A model generated the notes under the pieces. The model had not been told where the DNA came from. It saw only the letters and a list, made by a program, of their open reading frames with translations, and made no database searches. Made by a program: the position numbers and the translations under genes. DNA of 33,094 nt from Lachnospiraceae bacterium (lineage in GTDB: Bacteria > Bacillota_A > Clostridia > Lachnospirales > Lachnospiraceae): the NCBI GenBank assembly GCA_017614185.1, contig JAGACI010000032.1:1-33094 (forward strand). The letters are read 5' to 3'. Positions 8,350 through 16,700 of this stretch are shown one piece after another (within the stretch, counting starts at the first letter, position 1; each line of letters starts with the position of its first letter).

Positions 8350-9459
8350 TTAAACCCTTCCCTTAAGCTTATATACAAAGGCAAGAACTTCCGCCACCGC
8401 CTGATACAGCTCGGGAGGTATCATTTCTCCGACTTCGACGCTTGAGTAAAGCATCCTTGCGAGAGGTTTATTCTCTACGATTTCGATTTGATTCTCCTTG
8501 GCCGCCTCCTTTATCTTCTGCGCCAAATAGTTTTCACCTTTGGCAAGGACAATGGGTGCCGGGTACATATCTGCATCATATTGAATAGCTACAGCGTAGT
8601 GCGTAGGGTTGGTGATGACTACGTCCGCTTTGGGAACGTTTTGCATCATACGTCTCTGAGACGCCTGCTGCATTCGCTGTCTGATTTTACCCTTAATCTG
8701 AGGGTCACCTTCTGTCTGCTTGTATTCGTCCTTTACTTCCTGCTTGGTCATCCTCATGTCTCGTTTGAACTTGGTTCTCTGATAGATAAGGTCGCCTGCG
8801 GAAATGATGGCGTATACTGCCGATATTCTGATTCCAAGCTCCACGACAGTCTCGAGAATCAAATCGAGAGCCTGAAGAATCGTCATATCATACATTGCAA
8901 ACAGATAATGTGCTTTATCTTTAACGTAAGTGTATACGATGATTCCGATTAAAAATATCTTTAAAAGCGCCTTTATAAGCTCCACAATGGAGTTTACCGA
9001 AAACAGTCTCTTCACTCCGTTAATGGGGTTTAAATTACTGAATTTCGGCTGTAAGGGCTTTAATGTGGGATGCCATTGGACCTGAACAAAGTCACAAAGG
9101 AAAGCCACCACATATCCCACCGCGAAAACCGGCAGGCATATAATCAAAACTCTGATAAGTCCGTATCTTATAAGGACCGTAAAATCATTCTCGGGTACCA
9201 TTCCCTGATACTGAACCGTTACCGTGGGGATTCTGTTATAAATCTCCGAAAAAGTTCCGAGAAACGATCTTCCCATGAACCCTGTGGCAAACTTCAAAGT
9301 AAGAAACAATGCAAGGATTCCGACGCCGTTTGCCAGTTCCTTGGACTTGGCGACCTTACCCTCTTTTCTCGCATCCTCTAACTTTTTGGGTGTGGCCTCT
9401 TCGGTCTTCTCACCACCCGGGCCCTCTGCAAAGAATTGGAGGTTATATTTTAAACTCAC
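8350..9459 (-). CDS. flhB: Flagellar type III export switch protein FlhB
   Basis: FlhB is the export-gate component that switches substrate specificity from rod/hook to filament proteins after FliK signals hook completion. Four hydrophobic segments lie at about 45-63, 98-125, 158-178 and 205-225. The cytoplasmic domain contains the autocleavage motif NPTH at 284-287 (VVITNPTHYAVA), followed by the conserved PIVLAKG and NKPLARMLY blocks. The start codon is GTG at 9459, with GGAGGG 6 nt upstream; its GTGA overlaps the TGA of fliR by 4 nt, a classic coupling arrangement. The 369-residue length is normal. Confidence 0.97.
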   Translation of the reverse strand: MSLKYNLQFFAEGPGGEKTEEATPKKLEDARKEGKVAKSKELANGVGILALFLTLKFATGFMGRSFLGTFSEIYNRIPTVTVQYQGMVPENDFTVLIRYGLIRVLIICLPVFAVGYVVAFLCDFVQVQWHPTLKPLQPKFSNLNPINGVKRLFSVNSIVELIKALLKIFLIGIIVYTYVKDKAHYLFAMYDMTILQALDLILETVVELGIRISAVYAIISAGDLIYQRTKFKRDMRMTKQEVKDEYKQTEGDPQIKGKIRQRMQQASQRRMMQNVPKADVVITNPTHYAVAIQYDADMYPAPIVLAKGENYLAQKIKEAAKENQIEIVENKPLARMLYSSVEVGEMIPPELYQAVAEVLAFVYKLKGRV

Positions 9460-10241
9460 ATCATTCCCTCCACGAAGGCAACCACCATTGTCTTCATCTC
9501 GGTAAAAATGAAATCCGAGATTCCCGGAAGCATTCCCACAGTCAGAAACATTGCGCCAAGGCCAATCAGGACTTTAAGCTGCATACCTACGGCAAACATG
9601 TTCATCTGAGGTGCTACCTTTGCCAGTACTCCAAGTACGGCATTAAGAAGAATCATGATGGCAAATATCGGAAGACATATTCTGAATGCTATCGAGATGC
9701 TGTCTCCCATGAAATCTATAAAACTTCCGAGAAGCCTTTCGGTATTGAAGTTTAAACCGTCAACAGGAATCAGGGTATAAGTCTGTGCAAAGGCTGTAAT
9801 CAGATACCTGTGCATTCCGGTAACGATAAGCAAAAGGGTTACCATATACTGATAAAAAACGCCTGAAATCGTTACGTTCTGCTTTGTGGCGGGGTCTATC
9901 AGGTTTACCATTGAAAGACCGACTTCCATATCTATTACCGAACCGGCGAGATTGACGATACTGTTGCAAATTGTTGCTGCGAATCCAATCATGATACCCA
10001 CAACAACTTCTCTCATAACGATAACCGCAAACCCTTCAACCGTCCTGTACTCGTAAGTTGCTCTCGTAGGAGTAAGCACGTAGTAAAGAAGGATTGCGAA
10101 CATTACTCCGAAGGCAATCTTGACACGCCTCGGTGTATTGGTCATTGAAAAAAACGGAGCCACATAGACGAAGGAAACAACCCTTGCAAGTACAAGCAGG
10201 AAAAATTCGAAATCTGCAAGTGTGAAGGCACGACTTATCAT
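9456..10241 (-). CDS. fliR: Flagellar type III export gate protein FliR
   Basis: FliR is a polytopic membrane component that joins FliP and FliQ in the core of the export gate. The 261-residue protein has about six hydrophobic segments spread over its length. Conserved features include the early LARVVSFVYVAPFF segment, GFAATICNSIVNLAGSVIDMEVG near the middle, and a late GVLAKVAPQMNMFAVGMQLKVLIG block. The ATG follows GGAGGTAGCGG. It overlaps flhB by 4 nt and lies 10 nt after fliQ, giving the canonical fliP-fliQ-fliR-flhB order. Confidence 0.97.
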   Translation of the reverse strand: MISRAFTLADFEFFLLVLARVVSFVYVAPFFSMTNTPRRVKIAFGVMFAILLYYVLTPTRATYEYRTVEGFAVIVMREVVVGIMIGFAATICNSIVNLAGSVIDMEVGLSMVNLIDPATKQNVTISGVFYQYMVTLLLIVTGMHRYLITAFAQTYTLIPVDGLNFNTERLLGSFIDFMGDSISIAFRICLPIFAIMILLNAVLGVLAKVAPQMNMFAVGMQLKVLIGLGAMFLTVGMLPGISDFIFTEMKTMVVAFVEGMM

Positions 10242-10251
10242 CCGCTACCTC

Positions 10252-10527
10252 CTATTTCACATACAGGGAGAAGTTTGACCAAAGCTCGGTCATAAAGTCC
10301 GTCATCTGCGTAAGCATCCAATGTCCGAGAAGCATTAACGCAACGAACACGCCCACTATTTTAGGAACAAGCGTTAAAGTCTGCTCCTGAATGGACGTGA
10401 TGGTCTGGATGATGCTGACAATAAGACCGATAGCAAGAGACACCAAAAGAACAGGTGCTGACACCTTGATGATTAAATATAAGGCTCTGTTGGCTATCGC
10501 TACTATCTCGTCTACAGTCAATCCCAT
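10252..10527 (-). CDS. fliQ: Flagellar type III export gate protein FliQ
   Basis: FliQ is a small two-helix membrane protein of the export gate. The 91-residue length fits the family (about 89-91). The sequence has two hydrophobic hairpin segments (about 15-38 and 55-75) with the conserved central SIIQTITSIQEQTL turn and the LTLVPKIVGVF entry to the second helix. It starts at ATG 10527 (MGLTVDEIV), 18 nt after the fliP stop, and is followed by fliR. Confidence 0.96.
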   Translation of the reverse strand: MGLTVDEIVAIANRALYLIIKVSAPVLLVSLAIGLIVSIIQTITSIQEQTLTLVPKIVGVFVALMLLGHWMLTQMTDFMTELWSNFSLYVK

Positions 10528-10545
10528 GCTTTTTTATCCTAATCG

Positions 10546-11457
10546 TCAGTAAAAAGTCTTAACCAGGTTAACAATAATCAAGTTCCACCCGTCTGCCAGG
10601 ACAAATAGTAAAATCTTGAAAGGCATTGAAATCGTGGTGGGCGGCAGCATCATCATACCCATACTCATAAGGGTCGACGCGACTACCATATCGATTATGA
10701 TAAACGGTATATAAATCAAAAATCCTATCTGGAAAGCGATTCTGAGCTCGCCAACCATAAAGCTCGGTACAAGTACCGAAAGAGGGATTCCGTCCAAGGA
10801 TCCGTCCCACTCTTCTCCGGCAATCTCCATAAACACTCTTACGTCCGAAGACTGCGTCTGAGTGTACATGAAATTCCTGAGTGGCTGAACCGCTGTCTTA
10901 AAGAACTCATCCTGCTCCATCTCACCCGCCTCAAAGGGTTTAATGGCAGTTTCGTTAACCTCCTTAAACGTGGGGGTCATAATAAACAGCGTAAGAATAA
11001 GCGCCAGACCGATCAGTACCTGGTTCGGCGGCGCCGTATTGGTGCTTAGGGCCGCTCTTGTAAAGTGCAATACGATGATAATCCTTGTAAAGGATGTCAC
11101 CATCAAAAGCAAGGTCGGCGCTAAGGCTATCAGTGTAAGGAAAATCAGTATCCTTAAGTTGCTGTTTAGACTGCCGTTTCCATTGTTGACGGAAATCGTG
11201 AAGTTGGTTCCGGTATTCAGTTCATCGTTGGCGTTGTCGAGTCCCGTATTGTCTGTGGAAGAATCAAGCAAAGAATCAAGGATTTCGCTTGATGGATCCG
11301 TATTGTCCGCATCACCGCTTCTCTCCGTTATGTTTCGGAGCGTGGCAGCATGCGCGTCCATTTTGGGACTAATACAGAATATGCCCACCGTAACCAGCAG
11401 GCATAAAATCTTCACAATCTGAATTCGACGAAGCCGGCGAGATACAAAATCAATCAC
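10546..11457 (-). CDS. fliP: Flagellar type III export gate protein FliP, with signal peptide and polar N-terminal extension
   Basis: FliP forms the pore of the export gate. The family core (about 100-303) is clear: NLRILIFLTLIALAPTLLLM, then MVTSFTRIIIVLHF, the APPNQVLIGLAL block, and late segments FMVGELRIAFQIGFLIYIP and LVLADGWNLIIVNL-type sequence. At 303 residues it is longer than B. subtilis FliP (about 221). The extra length is N-terminal: a basic start (SRRLRRIQIVK), a hydrophobic core at 15-30 and a probable signal peptidase site near AHA-A at residue 37, then about 60 polar Asp/Asn/Ser/Thr-rich residues before the first core helix. Some FliP proteins are made with a cleaved signal peptide; the long acidic stretch is the odd part. 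It lies between fliO and fliQ. Confidence 0.96.
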   Translation of the reverse strand: MIDFVSRRLRRIQIVKILCLLVTVGIFCISPKMDAHAATLRNITERSGDADNTDPSSEILDSLLDSSTDNTGLDNANDELNTGTNFTISVNNGNGSLNSNLRILIFLTLIALAPTLLLMVTSFTRIIIVLHFTRAALSTNTAPPNQVLIGLALILTLFIMTPTFKEVNETAIKPFEAGEMEQDEFFKTAVQPLRNFMYTQTQSSDVRVFMEIAGEEWDGSLDGIPLSVLVPSFMVGELRIAFQIGFLIYIPFIIIDMVVASTLMSMGMMMLPPTTISMPFKILLFVLADGWNLIIVNLVKTFY

Positions 11458-11466
11458 TTTAATTGC

Positions 11467-11868
11467 CTACTTTTCGGGAGAATCCTGTTTTTCGTCTGAA
11501 TTTGTTTTCTTAGTGCCTTCAAGGAACTTGTTAAACAAGTCTTTGAAGTTCCCCGGGTTATCCCCGGTTTCGGAGAATTCTTTAATCTCATCCTTGGAAA
11601 GTTCGCAGATGACAGTCACGGTATCTTTGCATACCGCTAAAGCCACATACTTATCTCCTATGCGGACTATCTGAATATATTTCCCTCCCGATAGCCTTGC
11701 GGCCTCGATAAGAGAAATATTCCCGGCCTTTACGTTCTGTATTTTCTGGTAATTGGCAATCCAATGGGTCGTGGCCCATGTGATGCCAATAACCAGGATA
11801 AACAGCAAAAGAACCGTTATGAACTCCACTGCGGAGTTACTCTTCTCCGAGATCGTCAAAAAGATCAT
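11467..11868 (-). CDS. fliO: Flagellar export assembly protein FliO (FliZ in Bacillus)
   Basis: FliO is a poorly conserved single-pass membrane protein that helps assemble the FliP ring. The evidence is position (between cheY and fliP, as for B. subtilis fliZ) and architecture. It has 133 residues, one transmembrane segment at about 15-35 (FITVLLLFILVIGITWATTH), and a small cytoplasmic beta-rich domain (about 45-95) with ISLIEAARLSGGKYIQIVRIGDKYVALAVC. A charged, low-complexity Lys/Glu/Ser tail ends the protein. The ATG is 2 nt from the cheY stop and lacks a strong ribosome binding site, so coupling is likely. Confidence 0.87.
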   Translation of the reverse strand: MIFLTISEKSNSAVEFITVLLLFILVIGITWATTHWIANYQKIQNVKAGNISLIEAARLSGGKYIQIVRIGDKYVALAVCKDTVTVICELSKDEIKEFSETGDNPGNFKDLFNKFLEGTKKTNSDEKQDSPEK

Positions 11869-11870
11869 TG

Positions 11871-12233
11871 TTAGCCGACTACCTTCTTAACAGCCTCTAA
11901 TACACGATCTGCCTGGAAAGGCTTAACAATGAAATCCTTTGCGCCTGCCTGAATGGATTCGATAACCATTGCCTGCTGGCCCATTGCGGAACACATAATT
12001 ACGGTCGCATTGGCATCGGCTGCCTTGATTGCCTTAAGAGCCTGAATACCATCCATCTCGGGCATTGTGATGTCCATGAGTACGAGATCGGGCTTTGTCT
12101 CGTTGTATTTCTCAACTGCCTTCTGTCCGTTCTCTGCTTCACCTGCAACATTGTATCCGTTCTTTGTAAGGATATCCTTAATCATCATACGCATGAATGC
12201 TGCATCGTCACAAATCAAAATGTTTTTTGCCAT
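11871..12233 (-). CDS. cheY: Chemotaxis response regulator CheY
   Basis: CheY is the diffusible single-domain response regulator that CheA phosphorylates; CheY-P binds the flagellar switch. The protein is a 120-residue receiver with the acidic pair Asp9/Asp10, the phospho-acceptor Asp54 (LVLMDITMPEMDG), Ser82 (MCSAMG) and Lys104 (FIVKPF). No output domain is attached. I chose ATG 12233 (MAKNILICDD) because AAGGAG is 8-9 nt upstream; an upstream in-frame GTG at 12242 overlaps the ribosome binding site. Its place between fliY and fliO matches B. subtilis. Its likely docking sites are the N-terminal peptides of FliM and FliY encoded just upstream. Confidence 0.97.
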   Translation of the reverse strand: MAKNILICDDAAFMRMMIKDILTKNGYNVAGEAENGQKAVEKYNETKPDLVLMDITMPEMDGIQALKAIKAADANATVIMCSAMGQQAMVIESIQAGAKDFIVKPFQADRVLEAVKKVVG

Positions 12234-12250
12234 AATGTTCACTCCTTGTG

Positions 12251-13507
12251 TTATTTGACTATTTCTGAAACTCTAACGCCAAAACTTTCTTCGATAACTA
12301 CTACTTCGCCTCTTGCAACAAATTTGCCGTTTACCAATACGTCAACCGGTTCACCGGCAATCTTGTCAAGTTCAATAATTGTTCCGGGTGCAAAATCAAG
12401 GATTTCGGATATGAGCTTTGTTGTTCTTCCAAGCTCTACCGTAACGCCGAGAGGCACATCCATGATAAGACCGATATTTTCCTGACCGGGAACTGCGCCA
12501 TACCCGCTCGAGAAATTCTGGAACTGTGCAGGTTGTACATTGATGCCGGGTGCCATCGGCATTCCATATCCGGGCATCGGATAAGGCATTCCCTGCGGTG
12601 GCATCTGATAAGGCATACCCTGCGGTGGCATTCCGTATCCGGGCATTTGCTGGTTCGGATCGGGTTGCATCATAGGTGGCGGAGCCGCTGCTGCGGGATC
12701 CGGCATCGGTGCTGCCTGCGGCATTGGTGCAGGTGCGGGAGCCGGTGCAGGTGCGGGTTCGGGTGCTGCTGCAGGTGCTGCGTCACCACCGCCTCCTCCT
12801 GTTGCCATCTGGTTATCCATGAAGGTCTCTACCAACTTCTTGGCAAAGTCCACAGGGTACAACTGCATTAGTGAGCTGTCCACCAAATCATCAATCTGCA
12901 TCCTGAAGGTTATCTTTACGAATGTGCCTCCGAGGAACTCAGCTATGGTGGATCCGTCGGATACCTCTGAAAGGTCTGTAAGCCTTGCATCCGGCGGGCT
13001 GATATCAATCATGGTACCGAGCATTGTTGAAAGAGATGTAGCCGATGCACCCATCATCTGGTTCATGGCCTCGGATATTGCACTTAAGTGTAAGTCTCCG
13101 ATCTCTCCGTCTGTGTTGGTACCGTCACCTCCCATCATGAGGTCGGTGATGATCTTAACGTCGTTTTCCTTAAGGACTAAGATGTTGCTGCCGTCAAGTC
13201 CGGCGGTGTACTTGATTAAGATGAATACACAAGGCTTCTCGTATTCATCAAGCACTGTCTGCCAGTTGGACAGCTCAACAACCGGTGTGGTTATGTTCGT
13301 CTTCCTGTTAACCAGAGAGTACATGGTTGTTGCTGATGTGCCCATGCTGATGTTGGCTACTTCTCCGATAGCGTCTTTTTCGACATCGGATAAAAGCGAT
13401 TCATCGGCGGCACCCGGTTCAACAACGGATTGTGTGGCATCGCCGTCGTCGATACTCATACCACTCAGGAGAGCGTTTATTTCGTCCTGAGATAACATGC
13501 CATCCAT
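12251..13507 (-). CDS. fliY: Flagellar switch protein and CheY-P phosphatase FliY
   Basis: FliY is the Firmicutes switch component that combines a FliN-type C-ring domain with a CheC-type CheY-P phosphatase. The N-terminus (MLSQDEINALL) resembles the CheY-binding peptide of FliM. The CheC domain has both active sites intact: D45-x3-E49-x2-N52-x22-P75 and S142-x3-E146-x2-N149-x22-P172. A low-complexity linker (about 240-335) is rich in Pro, Ala, Met, Gln and Gly and includes a repeated PQGMPYxMP unit. The SpoA/FliN domain occupies about 345-418. The ATG has AGGAGG 8 nt upstream, inside the end of fliM. At 418 residues it is longer than B. subtilis FliY (378), mostly through the linker. Confidence 0.97.
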   Translation of the reverse strand: MDGMLSQDEINALLSGMSIDDGDATQSVVEPGAADESLLSDVEKDAIGEVANISMGTSATTMYSLVNRKTNITTPVVELSNWQTVLDEYEKPCVFILIKYTAGLDGSNILVLKENDVKIITDLMMGGDGTNTDGEIGDLHLSAISEAMNQMMGASATSLSTMLGTMIDISPPDARLTDLSEVSDGSTIAEFLGGTFVKITFRMQIDDLVDSSLMQLYPVDFAKKLVETFMDNQMATGGGGGDAAPAAAPEPAPAPAPAPAPMPQAAPMPDPAAAAPPPMMQPDPNQQMPGYGMPPQGMPYQMPPQGMPYPMPGYGMPMAPGINVQPAQFQNFSSGYGAVPGQENIGLIMDVPLGVTVELGRTTKLISEILDFAPGTIIELDKIAGEPVDVLVNGKFVARGEVVVIEESFGVRVSEIVK

Positions 13508-13510
13508 TCC

Positions 13511-14491
13511 TTAATCCTCCTCTCTGATGACGGAAGTTACTTGGACCGCATAACGATCCTCTTCTGTTCCCGGCATCGCAGTAAACTTTCTTATATTTCC
13601 GACATAGATTGAAAGCTCTTGGTCTACTCTCGAATCAAGTCGTATAACGTCCCCGACCTGAAGGTTAATGAAGTCGTTAACCGATACGCTGCTCTTGCCA
13701 AGAAGGGCCTTTACAGGTACCTCAACTCTTCTTATCAGGGATTCGATATAATCGTCATACCTTGCATCGTCGGTCTCCTTCATGTTAGCGAACCAATACT
13801 TGGTATTGAGTCGATCCATGATGCTCTCCAGTGTGAAATAGGGGAGACACACATTCATGAGACCTTCAACGTCACCCATCTTAAGGTTGAGCGTTACGAT
13901 GGCAATCATATCATTTGGTGCAATTACCTGAGCGAACTGTGGATTGGTCTCCAGTCGGTCAAGGTAAGGGTTTATTTCTACCACATTCTTCCACGGTTCT
14001 CTTAAAAGCTGTACACAGACAACCATGGTTTTCTCCAATATGGTAAGCTCAATATCCGAAAAATCTCTGGTCTTGTCTACCGGTGTTCCGGGTCCTCCAA
14101 GCATTCGGTCTATCATTGCGAAGCCTAAGTTGGTGGAAAGATCCAGTATTACGTTTCCGTTTAATGGAGCAAAGTTGGCTATTCCCAGAATTGAGGGGCT
14201 CGCCAGTGCATTCGTGAACTCTGAAAAGGTAACCGTCTCAGAGCTGGCCACATTTATCTGTACGTTCTTTCGAAGATAAATCGGCAGGTTGGTTGAAAGT
14301 AATCGTCCGTAGTGCTCAAAAATGATTTCGAGTGTCCTTAAATGCTCCTTGGAGAACTTTGCAGGCCTTTCAAAGTCGTAATTCTTGACCTGTACCTCGC
14401 CGGGATCATTCATGTTATCCACGTCCAACTCGCCGGTACTTAGCGCTGCCAGCAGGTTATCTATCTCGTTCTGCGATAATACTTCGCCCAC
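13511..14491 (-). CDS. fliM: Flagellar motor switch protein FliM
   Basis: FliM is the C-ring switch subunit to which CheY-P binds. The start is taken as GTG 14491, giving an N-terminal GEVLSQNEIDNLL that matches the conserved CheY-binding peptide; AAAAGGAGG lies 8 nt upstream. An in-frame GTG at 14500 is too close to that site. The 326-residue protein has the middle CheC-like domain, with GNVILDLSTNLGFAMIDRMLGG as its clearest block, but without FliY-type phosphatase residues. The C-terminal SpoA-like domain (about 255-326) includes VSVNDFINLQVGDVIRL. It sits between fliL and fliY. Confidence 0.97.
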   Translation of the reverse strand: MGEVLSQNEIDNLLAALSTGELDVDNMNDPGEVQVKNYDFERPAKFSKEHLRTLEIIFEHYGRLLSTNLPIYLRKNVQINVASSETVTFSEFTNALASPSILGIANFAPLNGNVILDLSTNLGFAMIDRMLGGPGTPVDKTRDFSDIELTILEKTMVVCVQLLREPWKNVVEINPYLDRLETNPQFAQVIAPNDMIAIVTLNLKMGDVEGLMNVCLPYFTLESIMDRLNTKYWFANMKETDDARYDDYIESLIRRVEVPVKALLGKSSVSVNDFINLQVGDVIRLDSRVDQELSIYVGNIRKFTAMPGTEEDRYAVQVTSVIREED

Positions 14492-14531
14492 ATCGTTCAC
14501 CTCCTTTTAACTGTAATATAAGCAAAGGAGC

Positions 14532-15065
14532 TTACTGATACAGGAAATCTATGAAATTGACTTTATAGATGAATTCCGAACCGTATTCGCTCTGAATTCT
14601 CTTAAGTATCTCTTTGGATGCTGCTGCGTTGTTGTCGGCTCTCAAGTCCTCGATTGTGCAGCTGCTTAATACTTCATATACCGCAGCTTTGAGCATTGTG
14701 TCATGTTCACCTGCGGCCACCGAAGCTCCGTATGTCTTATAGCCATCGTCCTTGGTGTTCATTGAAAAAGAAACACTTGTTACGAAATAGTGATCTTTTC
14801 CGTCGCCGCTGCTCTTAAGAGTAATTGTCAGCTGATCGGCAAATTTGTATGTTGCTGTGTCTGCAATCGAAACCGTTGCCGTCGGTTCTTCTGTGCTTGT
14901 CGCATCGGTTAAGTCAAGAGACATCGCAGCGGATATGTCATCAATAAGTGCTGCTGTCTTCCTGCTTGTACCAACCACCGAGAACATCATAATTCCGGTG
15001 AGTACAAGGTTAACCACAAGCAAAGCCAGGATTAAAACCGATATCAAATTTCTTTTCATAATCAT
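14532..15065 (-). CDS. fliL: Flagellar basal-body-associated protein FliL
   Basis: FliL is a single-pass membrane protein that surrounds and supports the stator near the basal body. The 177-residue sequence begins with a short basic cytoplasmic tail (MIMKRN) and a transmembrane helix at about 6-30. An extracytoplasmic domain ends in the typical C-terminal block: AAVYEVLSSCTIEDL, then KEILKRIQSEYG and a final VNFIDFLYQ strand. The last block is the best family marker, since FliL is weakly conserved elsewhere. It lies between motB and fliM, 6 nt from motB. Confidence 0.9.
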   Translation of the reverse strand: MIMKRNLISVLILALLVVNLVLTGIMMFSVVGTSRKTAALIDDISAAMSLDLTDATSTEEPTATVSIADTATYKFADQLTITLKSSGDGKDHYFVTSVSFSMNTKDDGYKTYGASVAAGEHDTMLKAAVYEVLSSCTIEDLRADNNAAASKEILKRIQSEYGSEFIYKVNFIDFLYQ

Positions 15066-15071
15066 TCACCC

Positions 15072-15890
15072 CTAGTAATCACTGAGTTCGTGATAGATTC
15101 TGATTTCTACTCGCCTGTTCTTGGCTCTTCCTTCAGGTGTGGAGTTGTCTGCCACAGGTTTGTATTCTCCTCTTCCCGAGGTCTTAATCATCGCAGGATC
15201 AAGGTTTGTGTTGGCAATCAGATAATCAAATACCGCCAAAGCTCTCGCTGCGCTTAATTCGTTGTTGTTGGCATACTTTGCGGAGTGCATGGGAACATTA
15301 TCGGTATGTCCCTCGATCTCGATTGTGTATGCCGCATACTTCTCAAGAATGGTTCCTATATTGGCCATTACAGGAAGTATCTCGTTTCTAAGGCTTGCCT
15401 GTCCCGAATCAAAGAGGATAGCTCCGTTTAATGTGAGCTGTACGTACTGGGATGTAAACTGAATGTCTACCTTGCCGGCAAGATTACTCTCACTTACGGC
15501 TTCGGCAATCTTCTCTGCAAGTTCCTCACTGGCCTTAAGCTTCTCAGCTTCCAGTTCGTCGAGAATTTCCTGCTTCTCGTCTACCATCTCGGCCTCTTCA
15601 TCGTTCTCGGCCATCTTACCTGTACTGTTGATATATTCATCCAGCTCGTTAAGCTGGCTGACACCGCTGCTTATAAGCACGCCCTCGCCGATGGCGGTGG
15701 CTCCTCCCGAAAGGATGCTTATGGTCTTCGTGAATGATGCTGCCAATTGTTCAAAGGCTTCCGCATCGATTGTTGACATTGAGAAGAGCAAAACGAAGAA
15801 GCAAAGGAGGAGGTTCATCAGGTCACCGAAGGTCGCTGTCCAAGCCGGGGCCCCCGGCGGCGGCGGATCTTCTTTACGCTGTTTACCCAT
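15072..15890 (-). CDS. motB: Flagellar stator protein MotB
   Basis: MotB is the peptidoglycan-anchored stator subunit. A Pro-rich N-terminus (DPPPPGAPAW) leads into the single transmembrane helix with the ion-binding Asp23 in TFGDLMNLLLCFFVLLFS (equivalent to Asp24 of B. subtilis MotB and Asp32 of E. coli). A Glu-rich, probably coiled-coil stretch (about 90-135) is followed by the OmpA-like peptidoglycan-binding domain. Its signature is IEIEGHTDNVPMHS and a later RGEYKP-x-RAKNRRVEI block. The length (272) is close to the B. subtilis protein. Ion specificity cannot be decided safely from sequence. The ATG immediately follows the motA stop. Confidence 0.97.
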   Translation of the reverse strand: MGKQRKEDPPPPGAPAWTATFGDLMNLLLCFFVLLFSMSTIDAEAFEQLAASFTKTISILSGGATAIGEGVLISSGVSQLNELDEYINSTGKMAENDEEAEMVDEKQEILDELEAEKLKASEELAEKIAEAVSESNLAGKVDIQFTSQYVQLTLNGAILFDSGQASLRNEILPVMANIGTILEKYAAYTIEIEGHTDNVPMHSAKYANNNELSAARALAVFDYLIANTNLDPAMIKTSGRGEYKPVADNSTPEGRAKNRRVEIRIYHELSDY

Positions 15891-16676
15891 TTACTCTTCA
15901 CCTCCCTCGGAGGACATTGTTCTCTCTGAAGGAGCAAGGAAGGATTTGAGCTTCTCTTCGATAACTCTGGGGTTCTCACCTGCCTGAATGGAAAGGAGAC
16001 CCTCAATCATAACTTCCTTCTCTGTGATCTCAACTGAGTTGTTGTATGAAAGTTTCTTGGATACGGGTGCGCAAATCCAGTTTGCAAGCATGGAACCGTA
16101 AAGTGTTGTGATAAGTGCGGTCGCCATGGAAGGTCCGATTGAGTCGGGATCTGACATGTTCTGCAGCATGTTAACCAGACCGATAAGGGTACCAATCATA
16201 CCCCAAGCAGGACCCATGGATCCAACGTCGTCCCAGAAACCAATTTTCTTCTTGTGTCTTGTCTCGATACACATAAGCTCTGTTTCCATGATTCCACGAA
16301 CCAGGTCAGGGTCTGTACCGTCGACAATAAGCAAAATTCCTTTTTTCAGGAATGCGTCATCTATCTGTGAGGATGCTTCCTCTAACGACAATAAGCCTTC
16401 CTTACGTGCTACGTTGGAAAGCTCGATAATTTTATTAATTGTGTCTGCTGTGTTGTTTGCGGGAGCTTTAAGAATCAGGGAGAAGCTCTTAAGGCCGCCG
16501 ACGAATGTAGCTATTGAATTGGATGCCAAAATCGCACAAAAAGCACCACCAAAGGTGATGGCCGCTGAAGGGACATCAATGAAGTTACCTATGGTCTGAA
16601 TACCACCACTGGTAATGATACCCAAGAGCATCATGCCAAGGCATAACACCAATCCGATAATTGAAGCTATATCCAT
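15891..16676 (-). CDS. motA: Flagellar stator protein MotA
   Basis: MotA is the four-helix stator subunit that couples ion flow to torque. The 261-residue protein has helices at about 4-22, 34-55, 155-172 and 186-204. The cytoplasmic loop carries Arg91 and Glu99 (RKEGLLSLE), the charges corresponding to E. coli Arg90 and Glu98 that contact FliG. Conserved prolines are Pro156 (MGPAWGMIGTLIGLV) and Pro204. The motAB pair lies inside the operon between flbD and fliL, as in several Clostridia; in B. subtilis motAB is a separate operon, so its expression here should follow the fla/che promoters. Confidence 0.97.
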   Translation of the reverse strand: MDIASIIGLVLCLGMMLLGIITSGGIQTIGNFIDVPSAAITFGGAFCAILASNSIATFVGGLKSFSLILKAPANNTADTINKIIELSNVARKEGLLSLEEASSQIDDAFLKKGILLIVDGTDPDLVRGIMETELMCIETRHKKKIGFWDDVGSMGPAWGMIGTLIGLVNMLQNMSDPDSIGPSMATALITTLYGSMLANWICAPVSKKLSYNNSVEITEKEVMIEGLLSIQAGENPRVIEEKLKSFLAPSERTMSSEGGEE

Positions 16677-16700
16677 GAAATACCACCTGATATTTTCGCT

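Noticed and set aside
12234..12242. An upstream GTG start for cheY, three codons longer
   Set aside because: It overlaps the AAGGAG ribosome binding site; ATG 12233 is at the correct distance and gives the usual CheY N-terminus.
12819..13490. A 223-codon plus-strand open frame opposite fliY
   Set aside because: It mirrors the well-supported FliY CheC domain, has Ser-rich antisense composition and no recognisable domain.
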